From: Hyphochytrium catenoides
Lineage: Eukaryota; Sar; Hyphochytriomycetes; Hyphochytriales; Hyphochytriaceae
Direction: 5' to 3'
NCBI GenBank assembly: GCA_900088475.1
Contig: FLMG01002858.1
Location: forward strand, 595 to 64,594
DNA: 64,000 bases
The notes under the pieces are model-generated. The model was not told the DNA's origin. It worked only from the letters and a program-made list of their open reading frames with translations, and did no database searches. The position numbers and the translations under genes are program-made. Shown one piece after another: positions 1-13,368 of the stretch; position 1 is the stretch's first letter, and every line of letters begins with the position of its first letter.

Positions 1-51
<51 letters not shown>

Positions 52-54
52 AAA
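1..54. repeat. (GA)n microsatellite
   Basis: Nearly uninterrupted AG dinucleotides with occasional AAAG interruptions. The tract is cut by the window edge. Confidence 0.95.
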
Positions 55-727
55 TGGTGGGCTTACGGGCAGAAGCGTAAACCTGAGAAATAAATGGGAA
101 GATCGAAGTCGCCAGAGAGGGAGAAGCCCAGATAGACGTAGAAGGTAAACTAATAAGAAACGAGTAACAAACTTGGAGACTAGTCAGGCAAAGGAAGCGA
201 AAGAAAGTGCCACACGACGAAGAGACAGGGAAGAGGTAGCTAATGAGCAGAAGGAAATTGAGAGAGAGAAAGAGGGCAAGCTTTAAGATAAGTGGCCAGA
301 AAGACTGCAGTGGCGCGATAAACCGAGGTGTTTATCCTTACGTAGACTCAAAGCATTGTCAGTGGCCTGCATTGTCAGCCTATATATCCAGGAAGAGAGC
401 AGTCTTTATTCCACGTTGACCGGCCTCCTGTAATCTTTCGACGGCTGAAGCTGACCTGCCTGCCCTTCCTGATGATTTTTATCAGCGGCCAGGGAGGCTT
501 CTCTCTTTCTCTCTCTTCTTCTGCCTCTTTGCCAAGAGCTTGTCAGGGCTTTATCAGTAAAGTGAATGGACCAAGGTCCTTCTCAAGGGCTCTGCACAAG
601 CAGTACCGATCTGTCTGCCAGCCGATGGAGGAAGAAAGAGGGAAGATATATAGCGGCAATGAGTGGAAGAAGCCGAACACACAGAAGCGGAGAGGGCCGA
701 TGGGAAGGTTAAGATAATAGTGGAATG

Positions 728-753
728 CGAGAGAGACAGAGAGGGACAGAGAG

Positions 754-797
<44 letters not shown>

Positions 798-938
798 AGC
801 AAGACCTAGAAGGGGAGAGAAAGAGAGAGCCGGAAAGAGAGAAAGAGACACAGAGAGGGGAAAGAAAGAGAAGATATACGGGCATTGTAGAGAGAGAGAG
901 AGAGAGAGGTCGGGGGAGAGAAGAGAAGGCTGGCGAAG
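728..938. repeat. GA-rich tract with pure (GA)n core
   Basis: A purine-only composition with CAGA and GAGAGA units, and a perfect GA core at about 759-794. Confidence 0.95.
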
Positions 939-1440
939 CGACACAAAGAGAGAGCTTCTGACTCTGACCGTTATTGCCCAGATAGCCGTTACCCACCCTT
1001 GTCAAGACCTCACAAATACACAAGTCATATTCTTGACAGAAGCTGGCTGTCAGTTATCAGAATTCACATACAGTATGCCCCTCCTCCTCTGCTTCTTCCA
1101 ATTATTGATGTTAGAAAGATTGACTTTGTTGACAATCCTATGCGAAATTACATGCTCTATTGTGAATTAAGACCAAAAGTAGGTTCAAAGCTAGCACTAT
1201 CACGCCGCTTCAGAGGAAGGAATGATGGGGCAGAGGAGAGCGAGGGCTCATCAAGAGCTGAGGTCTCATGGGCGCTAAGCTCTGCGCTGACATAAGGAAC
1301 GCAAGGCTGTCAGAGGCACAAGGCAGAGACGTTAAAAGCAGGAGCTGCTAGTAGTATAGCGCTTAAGGTTACATAGCCTGCCCTAGTGTTATTTATCCTC
1401 TCAGAGAAAAATGGTACAAGTGCGACGAGCATCAGTGCAC

Positions 1441-1490
1441 AGAGAGAGAGAGAGAGGAGGAAAGAGGGGGAGAGAGGGAGAGAGAGAGGA
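1441..1490. repeat. (GA)n microsatellite
   Basis: AG dinucleotides grading into AGGGAG units. Confidence 0.95.
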
Positions 1491-2010
1491 CTGATATAGA
1501 GACATTGTCTTCAAAGGTGGCGTATAGTGCCCGGTCTCTATCCTAGCGCCCTGTGGGTTGCTTTTTGCTTATCTACTCGACCCTGAAGATTGAGAGTGGA
1601 GTTTTTTTGCACTCAACGTTGGTGTCTTCAGCGCTTTATCAGCTGCGGCTGGAGTTACGCGCGCAGGAGTGCTGTAGACACGACCAGAAGATGAGAGCAC
1701 AATCAGAGCAATAAAGTGGAGTTCATAAACAGTGAGAGGATAGGAAGCCAACCACTGAGCCAGGGAAAGCTGGACGTCATAAGAAAGAAATTGATGATGA
1801 CGGAAAAGTGAGGCAGCAAGGCCAATTTACCAAATCAGTTGCAAGTGAAAGGAGAAGGGGAGAGAAGAGTGGGAGGAGAGAGACAGTGGAAGACGGATAG
1901 AGAGATAGATGCGGACCGAGAGAGAGAGGACGGCCCACGAGAGAGAGCGGAAAGAGGGATGGAAAGGGAGCTATTCCTGAACTTCATGAGCGTCTAAGAT
2001 CAGAAGATGC

Positions 2011-5000
2011 TTACACTTCGTCTCCGTTCTCGGCCAAGCTGCCAAGGCTGGAAGAACTGCTTTGTCTCGATATGTCAGTAAGCACATCTCCAGCCTTTCT
2101 GACCGCTCGGGGTGTTTTCATAGCAAGGTTCAGATGCATCAGCTCCATGGCAGAATTCAGCTTATCTTGAACCATTTCTGCCAGCTCTAAAAGGGAGGAG
2201 TTAGTCAGAGAGCAGGCCACATATGCAATGGACGGGAAGATTAGGTGCAGAATGGGGGAAAGGGCATGATCCCCTGACACGTGTGGTGCCCCTTGGGCCA
2301 AGCGCCAGGAGAACCTCCAAAGGAATCTGTTCTCTATGGTACTCATCTTGACGCTGGGTTCTTCCAACTTGCGCTACACACTGCAAAACAGCCTCACTGT
2401 CCTTACCTTCTCCTAGGAACAGGTAGTTGAAGGGCTTCTTCTCGTTGTCTTCCCATCGATAGATCTCGTGCCGCAGCCTATCCACAAGTCTGTTGGCGCA
2501 TAACGTTCGTTAAGTAGGCTCGATCACATCAGAAGGAACAATTGCCGGTAGCTTCAAAACAGGGTAGCATAGGAATAAGTGCAATCATGCTCAAGTAGAC
2601 ACAAAGGCAAGTTCCGGCAAGAAAGGCATAAGCAGGAAATGCCAAAGAGTCATTAAGGCCAGGCGCGGCTCAGGAGGCGTAAAGGGAGGCTAAATCGGAT
2701 GGGACCGTGGCAACAAAGGAAAGTCTATGATAGCCTAGAGCAGGCAAGAGCGAAAGGTGGACTGACATTGGGTACTGCTTGGCCGCCATGGCTCTAAACT
2801 TGGCTTCTTCCTGCAACCTCATAGAGTTTCCTTTCAGTCTTGAGCTGTCGCTCGCACTCGCTTCAAACTGAGCAATCTTTCTGTCCATGGATTGGATCTA
2901 TGGAGAGAAGAGGTGAGCATCTGCCACTTTGTTTCTCTCTCTGTCTCGTCCTCCTCACTCCTACCTCTTCAGCCATCCGGATGATGCCTTGAATGGACTT
3001 CCACTTGGCCTCCGCAGAAGCAACAAGCTGCCGAATCTTTCTTAGCTTTCTCAGTAAGACCCACATCTCATGCAGCTCTGAGGGAATGCTCTCATCCAAG
3101 AGAGAATCAGACCTTTCTCTCTTCGTCTCATCGGTCTTTTGATCCATTTTTTGAGAAGGTGGGCTAGGCGTAAGCGGCATCGAAGGGGCAGGGGGAGCAG
3201 GAGGAGGCGAAGATACTGAAGCTCCACCTGGCCACCAGGCAGGTAGGCTTGCCTCTTGCGACGAAGGAGGGTGAGAAGGAGTAGCTGCATTGGAGCTGGC
3301 ACCCGGCCACCATCCGGGTTGCACTACTTGGACCGGAGTCGTATCAGCGCTTCCAAGTCGTTGCTGCGCACTAGTCTGACTAAGGTTATCAGGAAAATCG
3401 TCTCCTTCTCCAGGCTTCCCGTCTCTCCCTCTTTCGTCAACTCTCAGCTTTATGAGAAGATCTTGAAGAATAGCTTTCTGTTCCATAAGCTGCTTGCTGC
3501 AAGCCTCCTTCAGACTGCAGAAGATAGATTTACGGCCACGCCAACAGAAGGCAAGGGCAAAAAGTTAGACTCGAGACTCAAGTCCCAATATCAAGATCCT
3601 TTTCCTCCTTAACCCCACTCTTCACTGCGTCGCGTCTATGAATGACTGTGACATTCTCTTCCTGATTGCTCCCTCTTTCGCTCTCTCACCCCGATACCTT
3701 CAAGTCCTTTAAGTCTCTAGAAAGGACTTGAACATGATTTTGAAAGCCTCAGATGTACATAGAAAGTTGAGATGAGCAGGTGCTTACTCGTGAAGCTTTG
3801 TTTTGCATAAGTCTTCCCTCTTGCCAGACAATGGGAGATATTGGCCCAGTTCCGCATCAAACTTCGCTCCTTCCTCCGGAGAGTTGTTGGTCTAGAAGAG
3901 GGATCCAGTTCATAATCTCATGAGCACTCAATATCGTGTATGGAGAAGCAAAAGACCGGGAGAACGAAAGGAGACACCCACACCTGGACTCTGAGGAGCA
4001 GAAGACCACCAACATTACAGGTGAAGGGAACCCTCTTACCATCTCTAAGGCTCTGTGTACTAATTGCTGAAGTCTTTGGTTTCTCTCCTTTCTGAGATCA
4101 TGAAGCTGTCGTAGGGAGTGCAGTAGCCTTTGGGCACATTTAAGAGCGGAGTCTCGAAGGGGAAGCGTGCCACCTGGAAGCAGGTAAAGGTCAGTTTCTA
4201 TCCGTCATCTACTCTTAGCTGTCAACTGCTATAATTCATATCATTTCAAAAGCGCTGATCTTGGTAAAGAGCACCTACCCGCTAATCCCTTTTCCCCAAC
4301 CCCCCTCCCTGCAACAATATTCTAGTCTTCTTTTCATCCTAGACATGCTTTCTAGAGAACGAGAACTTTTTAAATAGAGTTCAGGGAAAACGTAGCCTTA
4401 CCTTCTCCGCAGACACATCGGCAGCAGCTCGCTAGGTCATCCGCAGTGCCTCTGTCTGGAAGAGGGCTTTCAGAAAGAGACGTCACAGCGTGCTCCAATA
4501 CCTACGATTGGAAGGGACAACGGGAACAGTAAGAGAAAGCAGGCAGAATGGTGCTTGCAACAAGCAGATAACAGGGAGGGCGGAAGCCGTGAGTTCTTAC
4601 CTGGCTATAGTTCATGTCCAATTGTAATACTACTTCTCTTCCTTCTGCTATGATCTGCTCCACCAAGGCCAACCTGTGGCTCTTGATCAGCACCAAACCC
4701 CGAAGGGCGCTCTGCCACTGAACCATATCGTCTTCTCTAAGAGTCTTCCCCTGTTCAAGGGGCTTCTCCTCAAGCAATGAGGTCAAAAACGGGCTCCAAC
4801 TCTCTACAATATCCCTGAAATGGAAGTAAGGTAAGGTTAATGGGAACTGATTGCAAGCAGTGACAGAAGGAAACGATTGATAGATGGAGAAAAGGCTATG
4901 GGCCATGCAAGATTTAGCCATCTCTTACCCTTGTTGAAGTCCAAGCTCCGACAGTAACCCCACCGCTTTCTCCCTCATAGTTGTGTGTTGAACTGTTCTG

Positions 5001-5673
5001 GTAGCAAGCTCCTCCTGCAAGCCAGATGCGAGCAAGCGAAGCTCCTCTTCCTGCTCCATAATTGGGAGCTCGTCTAATGGTCGACCCGCAGGCTTTTCAA
5101 CATCAACAAGCTGCATCAGACGTAAAGGAGCGGTACATGAGAAAAAGCTATGTTTGGGAACAGCATGGACAAAAATCATGGGCAGTCGCAGCAGCCAATA
5201 ACGATAATAGGAATAGCTAACAAGGAAGGAAGACAGAAGCTTCACTAGAGCTAGCCTAGTAAAGGATATAAGCTAGCACGAGAGGTAGCAGTCCGCGGAA
5301 TTCAGAGCTTGGTCAGTAACGGCAAGATTAGAAATTGATTGAGGGAGAGGATCACATGGAAGATGCAGTTTCACTCTCGACCTTGCCAAGCGTCCTGACA
5401 TAAGTGCTTATATCGGTTTTGAGGCTTTTGATCCTAGCCATCGTATCCTCTTTCACCTTTATTAGCTGAGGAGTGTGAATGGTCAGAAAGATTATTTAAC
5501 GAAGGGAGTTATAAAGCTTGAACCTCCGTTAGCAGCCTATTGAAATGGCATATTTCATCTACCTGTTGGAGCTGCTCTTCGCAACGTCTAGTTACTGCTG
5601 CTGACATTTCGCCTAAAGCCTCTGCTCGCCTCTCTCCTTTTATTCCAAGTTCATCCCAGAGAGAGCGGAACAT
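2011..5673 (-). CDS. PRC1/Ase1/MAP65-like microtubule bundler (own gene, or C-terminal half of a kinesin fusion)
   Basis: Members of this family crosslink antiparallel microtubules in the spindle midzone or phragmoplast. The first exon (5563-5673) contains RSLWDELGI, matching the LxxIWxxIGI start of the PRC1 dimerisation/rod region. Phase-consistent coiled-coil exons follow near 5477-5370, 5120-4930, 4816-4605, 4500-4405, 4175-4035 and 3900-3795. The family signature lies in the exons near 2885-2770 and 2487-2410: ASASDSSRLKGNSMRLQEE, then RAMAAKQYP and LRHEIYRWEDNEKKPF. It aligns with the PRC1 block ASDPNRF...LLKEEKxRAKLxKxLPKLEEEL...WE. The last exon (about 2187-2011) ends with a Ser-rich tail and TAA. 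A Pro/Ser-rich insertion at about 3150-3400 precedes the signature. The ATG at 5671-5673 directly abuts a good 3' splice site (pyrimidine tract then AG), and the usual ~20 N-terminal residues of the family are missing, so this may not be a true start. Family identity is strong; exact exon ends are approximate. Confidence 0.8.
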
Positions 5674-5783
5674 CTTCACGCACAAAAAGAGAGATCAGAT
5701 TGAAGGCACTTTAGCGACCACCACCAATCTAACTTCCAATCTTAACTGGAGTGATAAGGTCAAGCAGGCCAAAAAGACGAACA

Positions 5784-8700
5784 TTACGAATGCTGAAGAC
5801 AGTGAGAAAGAACAGATGGCGAAACAGAGAGAGACAAGGGGCAAGCGCGGCAGGTGCCCTCCAAGGAGGTGGACACGGGATCTATCCCTGAGGACAGAGA
5901 GGAGATCCTGATTTTGAAATATCGATCACAGACCTCAAGTGATTCAAAAGACTTCTCTCTTTGTTTGTTTTCCTCTATTTCTGCCTTCAAGCTCAAAACT
6001 TCCTCCTGCAGCCTCTTCACCTGGCCCTCAGCTTCCTGGGCACGTACTTCCAAGCTGCTCTTGGCGCCACGAGCTAGACATATTCAACCAATGAACAAAC
6101 AGAAGAAAGGTTATGCTTGATTCGGAATTTCGAGCTTTCTACGGTACTCTCTATTTTGATCACTTCTCAACACCTGTTCTACCCTATATCCGTTGCTTAT
6201 GCCTTTTCAGTTGTCTCTCACCTTGTGCTTCATTTAGTTCCAAGGCCTGGATCCTGCTCTGAAGAAACGCAACGTGCTTCTGGAACAGTTTGGCAGAGAC
6301 AGGGTCTTGGTTGCTTTGGGTCTCAACCTTTGCAGGCAATGCCTCTCCGTCTTAAGAAAATATGAGAGAAGGTGTGGAAATCAGTAAGCCAAACAGATGG
6401 GTGGAATGGGAAAAATCGATTTGTATAGTGCTAGGGCTGGGGGGTAGCTACCTTCGAGGCCTGCCAACGTGCGCATGGTGGTCAAGAGCTCCTCCTCAAA
6501 CTGTGTCTGTGCAGCTTCCAGTCTCTCTTCATACCTGATGGGAAGGTCATCGCGTTAGGTTACCTTAAAAGGGCCAAAGCTGCTGTCTTAGGAGTCTGCG
6601 GGTCATCCTTGCGACAGACCTTTTGCCCATCTGGGTGAGCTTCTGGACTGCGGCATCTTTGTCATCCTCCAGTTGCTTCATTGCGGCCTTTGTCTCACGA
6701 TTGCTCCTACAAACCAGCGAAAGGATTGTCAGTAGCAATTTACAAGAACGCTGGTCTTCCTAGGACCCACCAGTGTCCTTGTCTACCAACCACTATCGCT
6801 ATCAATATCCTTCGCGAACTTTATCGCCCTACAAGCTGTCTATTCTCTAAACACCTGCACTCTAAGACCCCTTGCTCCACATTGGCATTGCCTTTGATTT
6901 AGGCCACTCGCTTCTGTACCTGTTCACGGCTTTCTCTCTGCTCCTACATGACTCCATATCTTCCAATAGCATGATAACCAGGCTCTGGAGATCTTTGAGG
7001 CTGAGTTGTCCTAAGAGAGCTTGACCATTGGCCTCCACGATGCCCTTTTCTACCTGAGAGGAGCTGCCTAGACCGAGAGCTTCTGAGGCCTGCTCCTGCC
7101 CGGCAGCGAGCGGCTCCTAGTGGCAGGGTCTAAATTGTCGGTCTATTGTTCTCAATGCAAATGCCCTCTTTTGTTCTCACTCAGTTTTCGAATACATTTA
7201 CTTCTATTCTATTGTGACTCCGCCTGCTCTCTTGTCAGGACTCCGACTCTTCCACTTTCTGACCCTTATCTCATAAATATAGGGAGTTTCTCTGGGTCGA
7301 TAACCTATGCCCGTATCTATTTCCCTCCGTCGACGCATAGACGCTACTCGTGACGATGCTAGAGTGCTTCTGCCACTCAAAGTCGGCCTTACCTTGCTCA
7401 CTCCTAGTTCTTCTACACTCTCCTGGATTGTAACCTCGCACATCCCTAGGCGTAGCTCCAGAGTCTCTAATTCAGCTTCTATCTCCTCTACATGCTCCCT
7501 CAACACACGGCTTTCAGCGTTTAGGCCGTTGCTTTCGAAAGATTTGTTGTTGTTGTCGTGGCTCTGGTCTTTCTTCTTCGTGTTGGACCCGTCCCCAAGC
7601 TTTGCGAGGATCCCGTCTCTTTCCTTAACGAGTACCAATGTCTGCAATCATTTATAAGTAATCGCATGTCCCAATATAAACCTCTTGGGAGGGGAGACTA
7701 TTTTGACATAATAGCGATATTGACGAGGTACGATGGCAGGCCTTATATATGACAACAGTCAAGATTAACGCGCACCTGTTGCAGGAGCTCTGCCCTCTTT
7801 CGGAGTGTCTGAGATAAGATCTCTTCCAGCTCTGCCTTCCTAAGCCGTGTCTGGATATAACGGTGCGTGCATGTTAGTTCGTACGCCACTGTATCAAGAG
7901 AATGTCTGTATACTCGTTCTCCCTCTTAATTTGAGTCTCGTTGCCACACATAGTTCTATTCTCTCTAGAGGTGGAGTCCACAAGCAAAAGTTACCTCTAT
8001 TGTCTCAAGAAAGAGCGTACGAATATACTCGGGACTGTTGGCATCTGGCGAAGAACTGGATTGAACGATAGATCGGGCGCGTTGCCTCTTCTTCGCGAGG
8101 CGGTCGTTGAGGATTCTAGGGGCGAAAGAGTTAGTCTTGGACTCTATAATCGACCGACCACCCGTTGCTTTGAGCCTCAAAGAATGACTATGGCCAATAA
8201 TTACTTAGATGTCTAACTTCAAGCATATGCTTGCATTCCTTACCGGACAAGTCTGCTCTCGGTGTCTCTTAGTCTCTTAGAAAGTTCAGAGCCCTGTTTA
8301 CTCCTTCTATTCAGCTGCATGTCTTGCACCTTGAGTGATAGTTGAAGGGTATCCAAATGGAGAGACTTTCTTCGCTCTGACTTCTGCAGGAGCTCTAGCT
8401 CCCGCTTCTTGCCTTCGGTCCATGCAGTTTGCGCTGACAGAAGTTCGATCTGCTTATTCTTGAGTAGACTTCGCTGCTCCTTTAGTCGAGCGATAGAATC
8501 CTCTAGACTGCTTATACTGCCAGAGTAATAGATGTATAAAATCAGTATCATAAGGACTGGCGCAATGGTGCTGTAAAGACACTCCAAACTGCCACAAAGC
8601 GGAACTGATTACACGTTACGTCCCCAAAGGTAAACTGTGGGAGAAGAGTCGGACTTCCTGCTTCTTATATCCCTTCCCGTCCTTACCGTTGGGATTCCCT

Positions 8701-11700
8701 TCTGGCGATGATGAGGACTTGCGAGAGCTGCCGCTGCTCCTGTTTGAGCGTGAGCAGTTTGGCGGAAACGTCTTCCTGAGCTTGCTGGTTCTGGGCCTGG
8801 GATATACCATAGTGAAAAGACAGTGGAGCGCATCAGTGATGCGAAATGAAGACTAGCCAGGTTGGGGTACTTGATGGACACAGGACCCACAAGAATTCGC
8901 GTAGAGAGGAGCAAAGGCAACAACAGAGACACAACGTCGTCAAAATTGAGAGAACATCTCTTCTCCCCGGTACCGTTGGCATGCTCAGCATGTTCCGCTG
9001 TTTCTCTTCTAACTCAGAGATTGAGTCCTGGAGCCTTTGATAGTCGCTTTCAACCTGCATTCACAAGCTTTAGTGCCAAAAAGACGGGAGCTTCATCCGG
9101 TAATTCGAAGTGCACCCTCTATATCTCTCTCTGACACAAGTCCATGGCCAATTCAATCTGCGTCTACAGCTGCGTCTCCATTTGTTTATGCACCTACTTA
9201 CTTGTCTGAGCTCCAGTCTTCTCGTCTTAAGTAGCTCCAGGCGTCGTCCCTTGCTCAGTAGAGCGCACTCAATCTCGGCCAGTTCTGCTTCACTCTGCAG
9301 TAAGCCGTGCATGAACAGTCAGCCTTTGACTTGTGTATACAAAAGCGCGGACGGGACTGATGGATAAGACGTAATAGAATAATTGAAGACCCTTCCTTCT
9401 AATGACAACATTTGTGTTGCAAAGGAAGTCGGGAAAGCACCACCTGCAGCTGGTCTGAAGCAAATTGAGCTTCTCTGCGTTCCATCTCCAACAATTCGTC
9501 CAGAACCAGAAGATCAGCGTCTACGTACTCCGGCTCCTGCAGAGACCTGGGACAATTGAAGCGCGTAAGAACCAAAGTTGAGCCTGAAGAGATGCTTGAT
9601 GAAAGGTCAAATTCGCGCCGAGAGGCGCCTGGGGCGGAGGGGGGGGAGGGGAGGGGCAACATTACAAAGAGACTTAAGCAGCCCAGCGTCGAAAGAGAGA
9701 AGTGACAAGCGTATATACGGCGCAACTAAGCATTCGGACAGAAAAGATAGAGTTCTTGTGGCTATCCTTACTCTGCAGATTCCGATCCCGGGACAGATTC
9801 AGAAGCTGTGCTGCCAGCGTTTGTCCTCTTGCTATCGCTGGGAGGCTTGAGTCCCGAAGCCGGTCTCGAAGCGTTCGTCGAAGGGAGTTTGGAAACTGGA
9901 AGAGAGGAGCCCTTCCCGGTCGCTGTTCCGGGTCCTACGGCTGCTTTCTTTGAAAGCCCAGTGCTACTGATAGAAGAGCGATTACCGCCAGCCGCTCCCC
10001 GTGGACTAACGGCACCGCTGGGTCCTTTAGCTGAAGGTTTAGAGGCCCCAGTTTTAGGTCCCGTTGAGGAAGAGGAGGAAAGAGAGGGCGGCTCTTGATT
10101 AGGTTTTGGGGATAGAACCCGACTTGGGGTAGCGCCTGAGGCAGGTATTGAAAGGGTGGAAGCAGTAACTTCTGAGATGCGAGAGAATAGGGTTGAGAAG
10201 TACTCTTTGACGTCACTTCTCGTCAGAGCTTTTTCGGCTTCCTCGTCGTTAGTTTTCTCTTCCTCCTGTTGGAAGAGACAGGAAAGTGGAATCATAAGAA
10301 ATGTCGATTAGTTCCAAAGGTAGGCCCAGTGTGCCATATTGCTATTAAACGCCTAATCAGCTCAGCAAGAAAGCAAGTAGGTGATCAAAGGAGAGGTCGA
10401 ACATGCCGCATGACGGTTTGATAGCGCTAAACTGATGTAACAAAAAGGCAAGCGTGGTGTCAGAGATGCTATCGTCTACCTTGAGAAAGACTTGCTTTAC
10501 GAGTTCCCTCTGTAGTAACACCGAGATACTCTTCAAGCGGAGGAGTTCCGCCGAGTTGGAGTCGATATTTTTTATAGCCTGCCACAAGCGACCCAGGTGA
10601 GAGAGAGGTAGACTGTCGCGGGTGAGGTATCGAAGGGAATGGAGAGCAAAGAGCCTTCTCTCCAAGAAAAGAATAAGTTCAGAGAGGGACGGAGGCAAGA
10701 CTCAGGAGGCGGGAGGAAAGATCGCATGACATGAAATGAAAGGGGAATGCTCTGACCTTGTTCTGAATGTTTTTGGCTCTGTTCGCATATCGCAAGGTAT
10801 TGATTGTCTCGTTCAAATTGTCCTCCGCAGGAGACACGCAGGCACTTGCAGTCAAGGGATAGAGTAAAGGGGACCGAGGCAAGGAGGTAGATGTAAGTGG
10901 AGGAAGAACCATTTCCAGGGATAGAGTTGTTTGACCATATGCCACGATACGTGAAATAAAGCTTCAGAAGTATGCAGATGCCGGGAAGATGCCCTAGCAT
11001 GAGCGTGAGCAACTTGACCAACAAAGGAAAAAGCATATAGAGTCCATCCAGCAAACTATTAGCGCAACTGAAAGGCAAGCTTGCCGTAGTGGTACTTACA
11101 TAAATAGGGTCCGACTGTTCCCTCCCAATGCGTCTTGCAGAAGCCTGGTCAGCTTGGAGCTGCGATAGGGGATGTGGGCTTTCTCTCCACTCTTCTGTTT
11201 GGCCTCGGCTAGAGCGTTGATCACATTTCCTAGGGCAAGGAGTCCGACTACACAGACAGCAACTTGTTTAGGTCTCCGCTAAACGATTTGAGTAGGTGAT
11301 CCTCCTCTTATCTTATCCTTATTCGTCACTCTTGATTCTGCACCTATCTCTCTAAACATCTCATCAGCGTACCGTTGATGTTAATGCCTTCTTTCATTCT
11401 AGACCCTTCCGCCCCAGTCCGTTTGATACTAGAGATTAACAAACACCGAGGGGCAACGGATGGTAAGACTCCTAAAGCTGGTACCAATACTGTGTGCTCG
11501 AAAAGAACTTCGAGTACGGGACAGAGGGAGCCAAGGAAAAGAAATAGATATTGTCGATGATCACAAGGCAAACAATATTAGCGATAACGAAGGGCCCTCG
11601 AGGGGTCATCAATAGGAGAGCAGGCCGAGAGTCAGTCCCTGCTAACCGTTCGCTTCCTGCCAAGTCTACAAAGGTGAGTTTTGAGACGACGGTAGACTCC

Positions 11701-13246
11701 ACAACGTCGCCATTTGAATTTTCAGGGGACGCCTCACTTTTCTCCTGAATCTATTCAGTGATCCACATTAGAAGCGATAACGCCTAGGGGTAGTTTAGCA
11801 GCACAAGATCACTCTAGTCTATACCTTTTGGGTCAGCATCACTGTGAAGACAGCGTGTGACCGACTGGACTCAGCGTTCATCAAAGTTGCCCCAGTGGTT
11901 CTTTGCAGGGAGCCCTAGTGCCAGAGAGATATAAGAACCCATACACGAAGGAACGCGAAATGGGGAAGTGTTTCTTTATGGCACAAAGCTACGAGACAGA
12001 ATGGCGCCCCACCAGAATCAACTCAGCCAGAGGGCAAGATAAACGATCAAAAGCGCACCAGATGCAGTATCCTCGGCCTTACCGATCTAATGCACTCGAT
12101 GGCTTCAGCTTTATTGGTGACAGGGACCTGTCGTAGTCCTTCCACCCAGACACCACCGTGGTCTTCCCGAATACGAAGTGATTCACTGCCCAAGGGATTG
12201 TGAGTCATTCTTCAAAGGTACACCAAGTTCCCCATTATCTCGCTCGTTGCCTACTGTGCACCGGACCAAACTTTTTGCCCGAACCCTTCATACCCCTTAC
12301 GTCGAGGTCTAGCGCGGCTATACTGCGCGACCTCATCTATGGAACACACCTGTCATACTGATCGTTACCAGGTAGCAGGTCCCTGATCTCCTCTCCATAT
12401 ATTTCCAAAAATGAGGCCGTCACCGTGGCTTCGTATCCGTCCTTCCTGGCCGCAATCTCGCCGAACAGCTCCTCAATAAAGCGAGGTATAATACCTTGAT
12501 TGCTGTTCTCGGCCTGAGTGCTAGTGACACCAGAATCCATACTTCCGATGGTGTAAGTCTTGCCAGACCCAGTCTGCCCATAGACTATACGGCCATAGAT
12601 CGAAGGACGTAGTTGGAACCAATAGCCGGCATGTCATGTGAGCGGACGGGAAAGTTCGAGGAATACAGAGAATGACGAGGTATGGCAAGAGCTATAAAGG
12701 GTAGGCTGGCTTCTACAGGGTCCGAAGACAATGCAACAGAAGAGAGAGGAAAATGCCCGAGAAGAAGGATGCGGAGACATGCAAGAGCAGAGAGCGCGGG
12801 GAACATTTGAGCAGGGATGGGAAGAGGTCGTTCCCCACGAAGGAACGAGGTGGAAGAAGTTGACGACTGTATTACCCAGAATTGTAACGTTGTAGCCATC
12901 GAAGAAAGGCTTGATTAGAGGAACTAAGGCAGCCTTGTAAAGTTCTGCAGAGGATAACATTGTCAGCATCGTGGAAGCGCTTCCTCTTCATGATGTCATC
13001 CAGATCGCACCTGTTTGAGAAGCCTGACTTGGCCACACATAGTCAAACCTAGCAAGCGTATCTATTAGGGTTGTCACAATTATAACCTGACTTCAGGTTG
13101 AAGACGTACGTGAAGCGCTTATCCTGTCCCACCAGAATCTGCTGGGCCGCAGGGTGCTGGATGCAGTCAGAGGTATGTCGAGCATGCTCATGGCCCAGTA
13201 GGGGTCGGACCCTCACCCCCACACGAATCCGGTTGGCCTCTTCCAT
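5784..13246 (-). CDS. Kinesin-4-like motor protein with long coiled-coil tail
   Basis: A plus-end-directed microtubule motor. The start is [17 protein letters not shown] at 13246. The motor is complete across about nine exons: [10 protein letters not shown], then P-loop GQTGSGKT (about 12553-12580, joined across an intron at 12585-12875); switch I NAESSRSH (about 11855-11878); switch II DLAGSER (11646-11666); EGININ (about 11390); a [19 protein letters not shown] block (about 11110-11200); and [20 protein letters not shown] (about 10770-10840). The CVSPAxxNLxETLNTLRYA and NIQNK neck wording fits kinesin-4 (KIF4/KIF21) best. Next come a neck exon with SAELLRLK, a Pro/Ser/Gly-rich linker (about 10260-9775), and roughly fifteen short coiled-coil exons down to 5934 ending KSFESLE. 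Read through without splicing, the frame stops at 5784. Spliced at 5934, it enters the PRC1-like exon in frame. The 5' neighbour is a small UBA-like gene 122 bp upstream on the same strand. Confidence 0.88.
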
Positions 13247-13368
13247 CTTATTTTCTCTATGAGGGAGAGAAGGAAGTACCGCGAGATCGGCAAGATGACG
13301 TTTAGCATGCGAACTTTTGCGTCGCCTCCAGCATCTTTTACAATGCTATGCCTCACTCCTCGACAGAG

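Larger units (their letters stand above)
1..2010. other. Gene-poor, purine-rich repeat region
   Basis: No credible coding exon was found. The stretch is dominated by GA-rich simple sequence: 1-54, 728-938 (pure GA core 759-794), 1441-1490 and a looser purine run at 1848-1930. Open frames here translate to Arg/Glu or Ser/Leu runs, as expected from GA or CT dinucleotide repeats. The right edge is the 3' flank of the PRC1-like gene, whose stop is at 2011-2013 on the minus strand. Confidence 0.7.

Noticed and set aside
543-961. Overlapping frames of 78-133 residues on both strands
   Set aside because: They are translations of GA/CT simple repeats (Arg-Glu or Ser-Leu runs) without a conserved motif.
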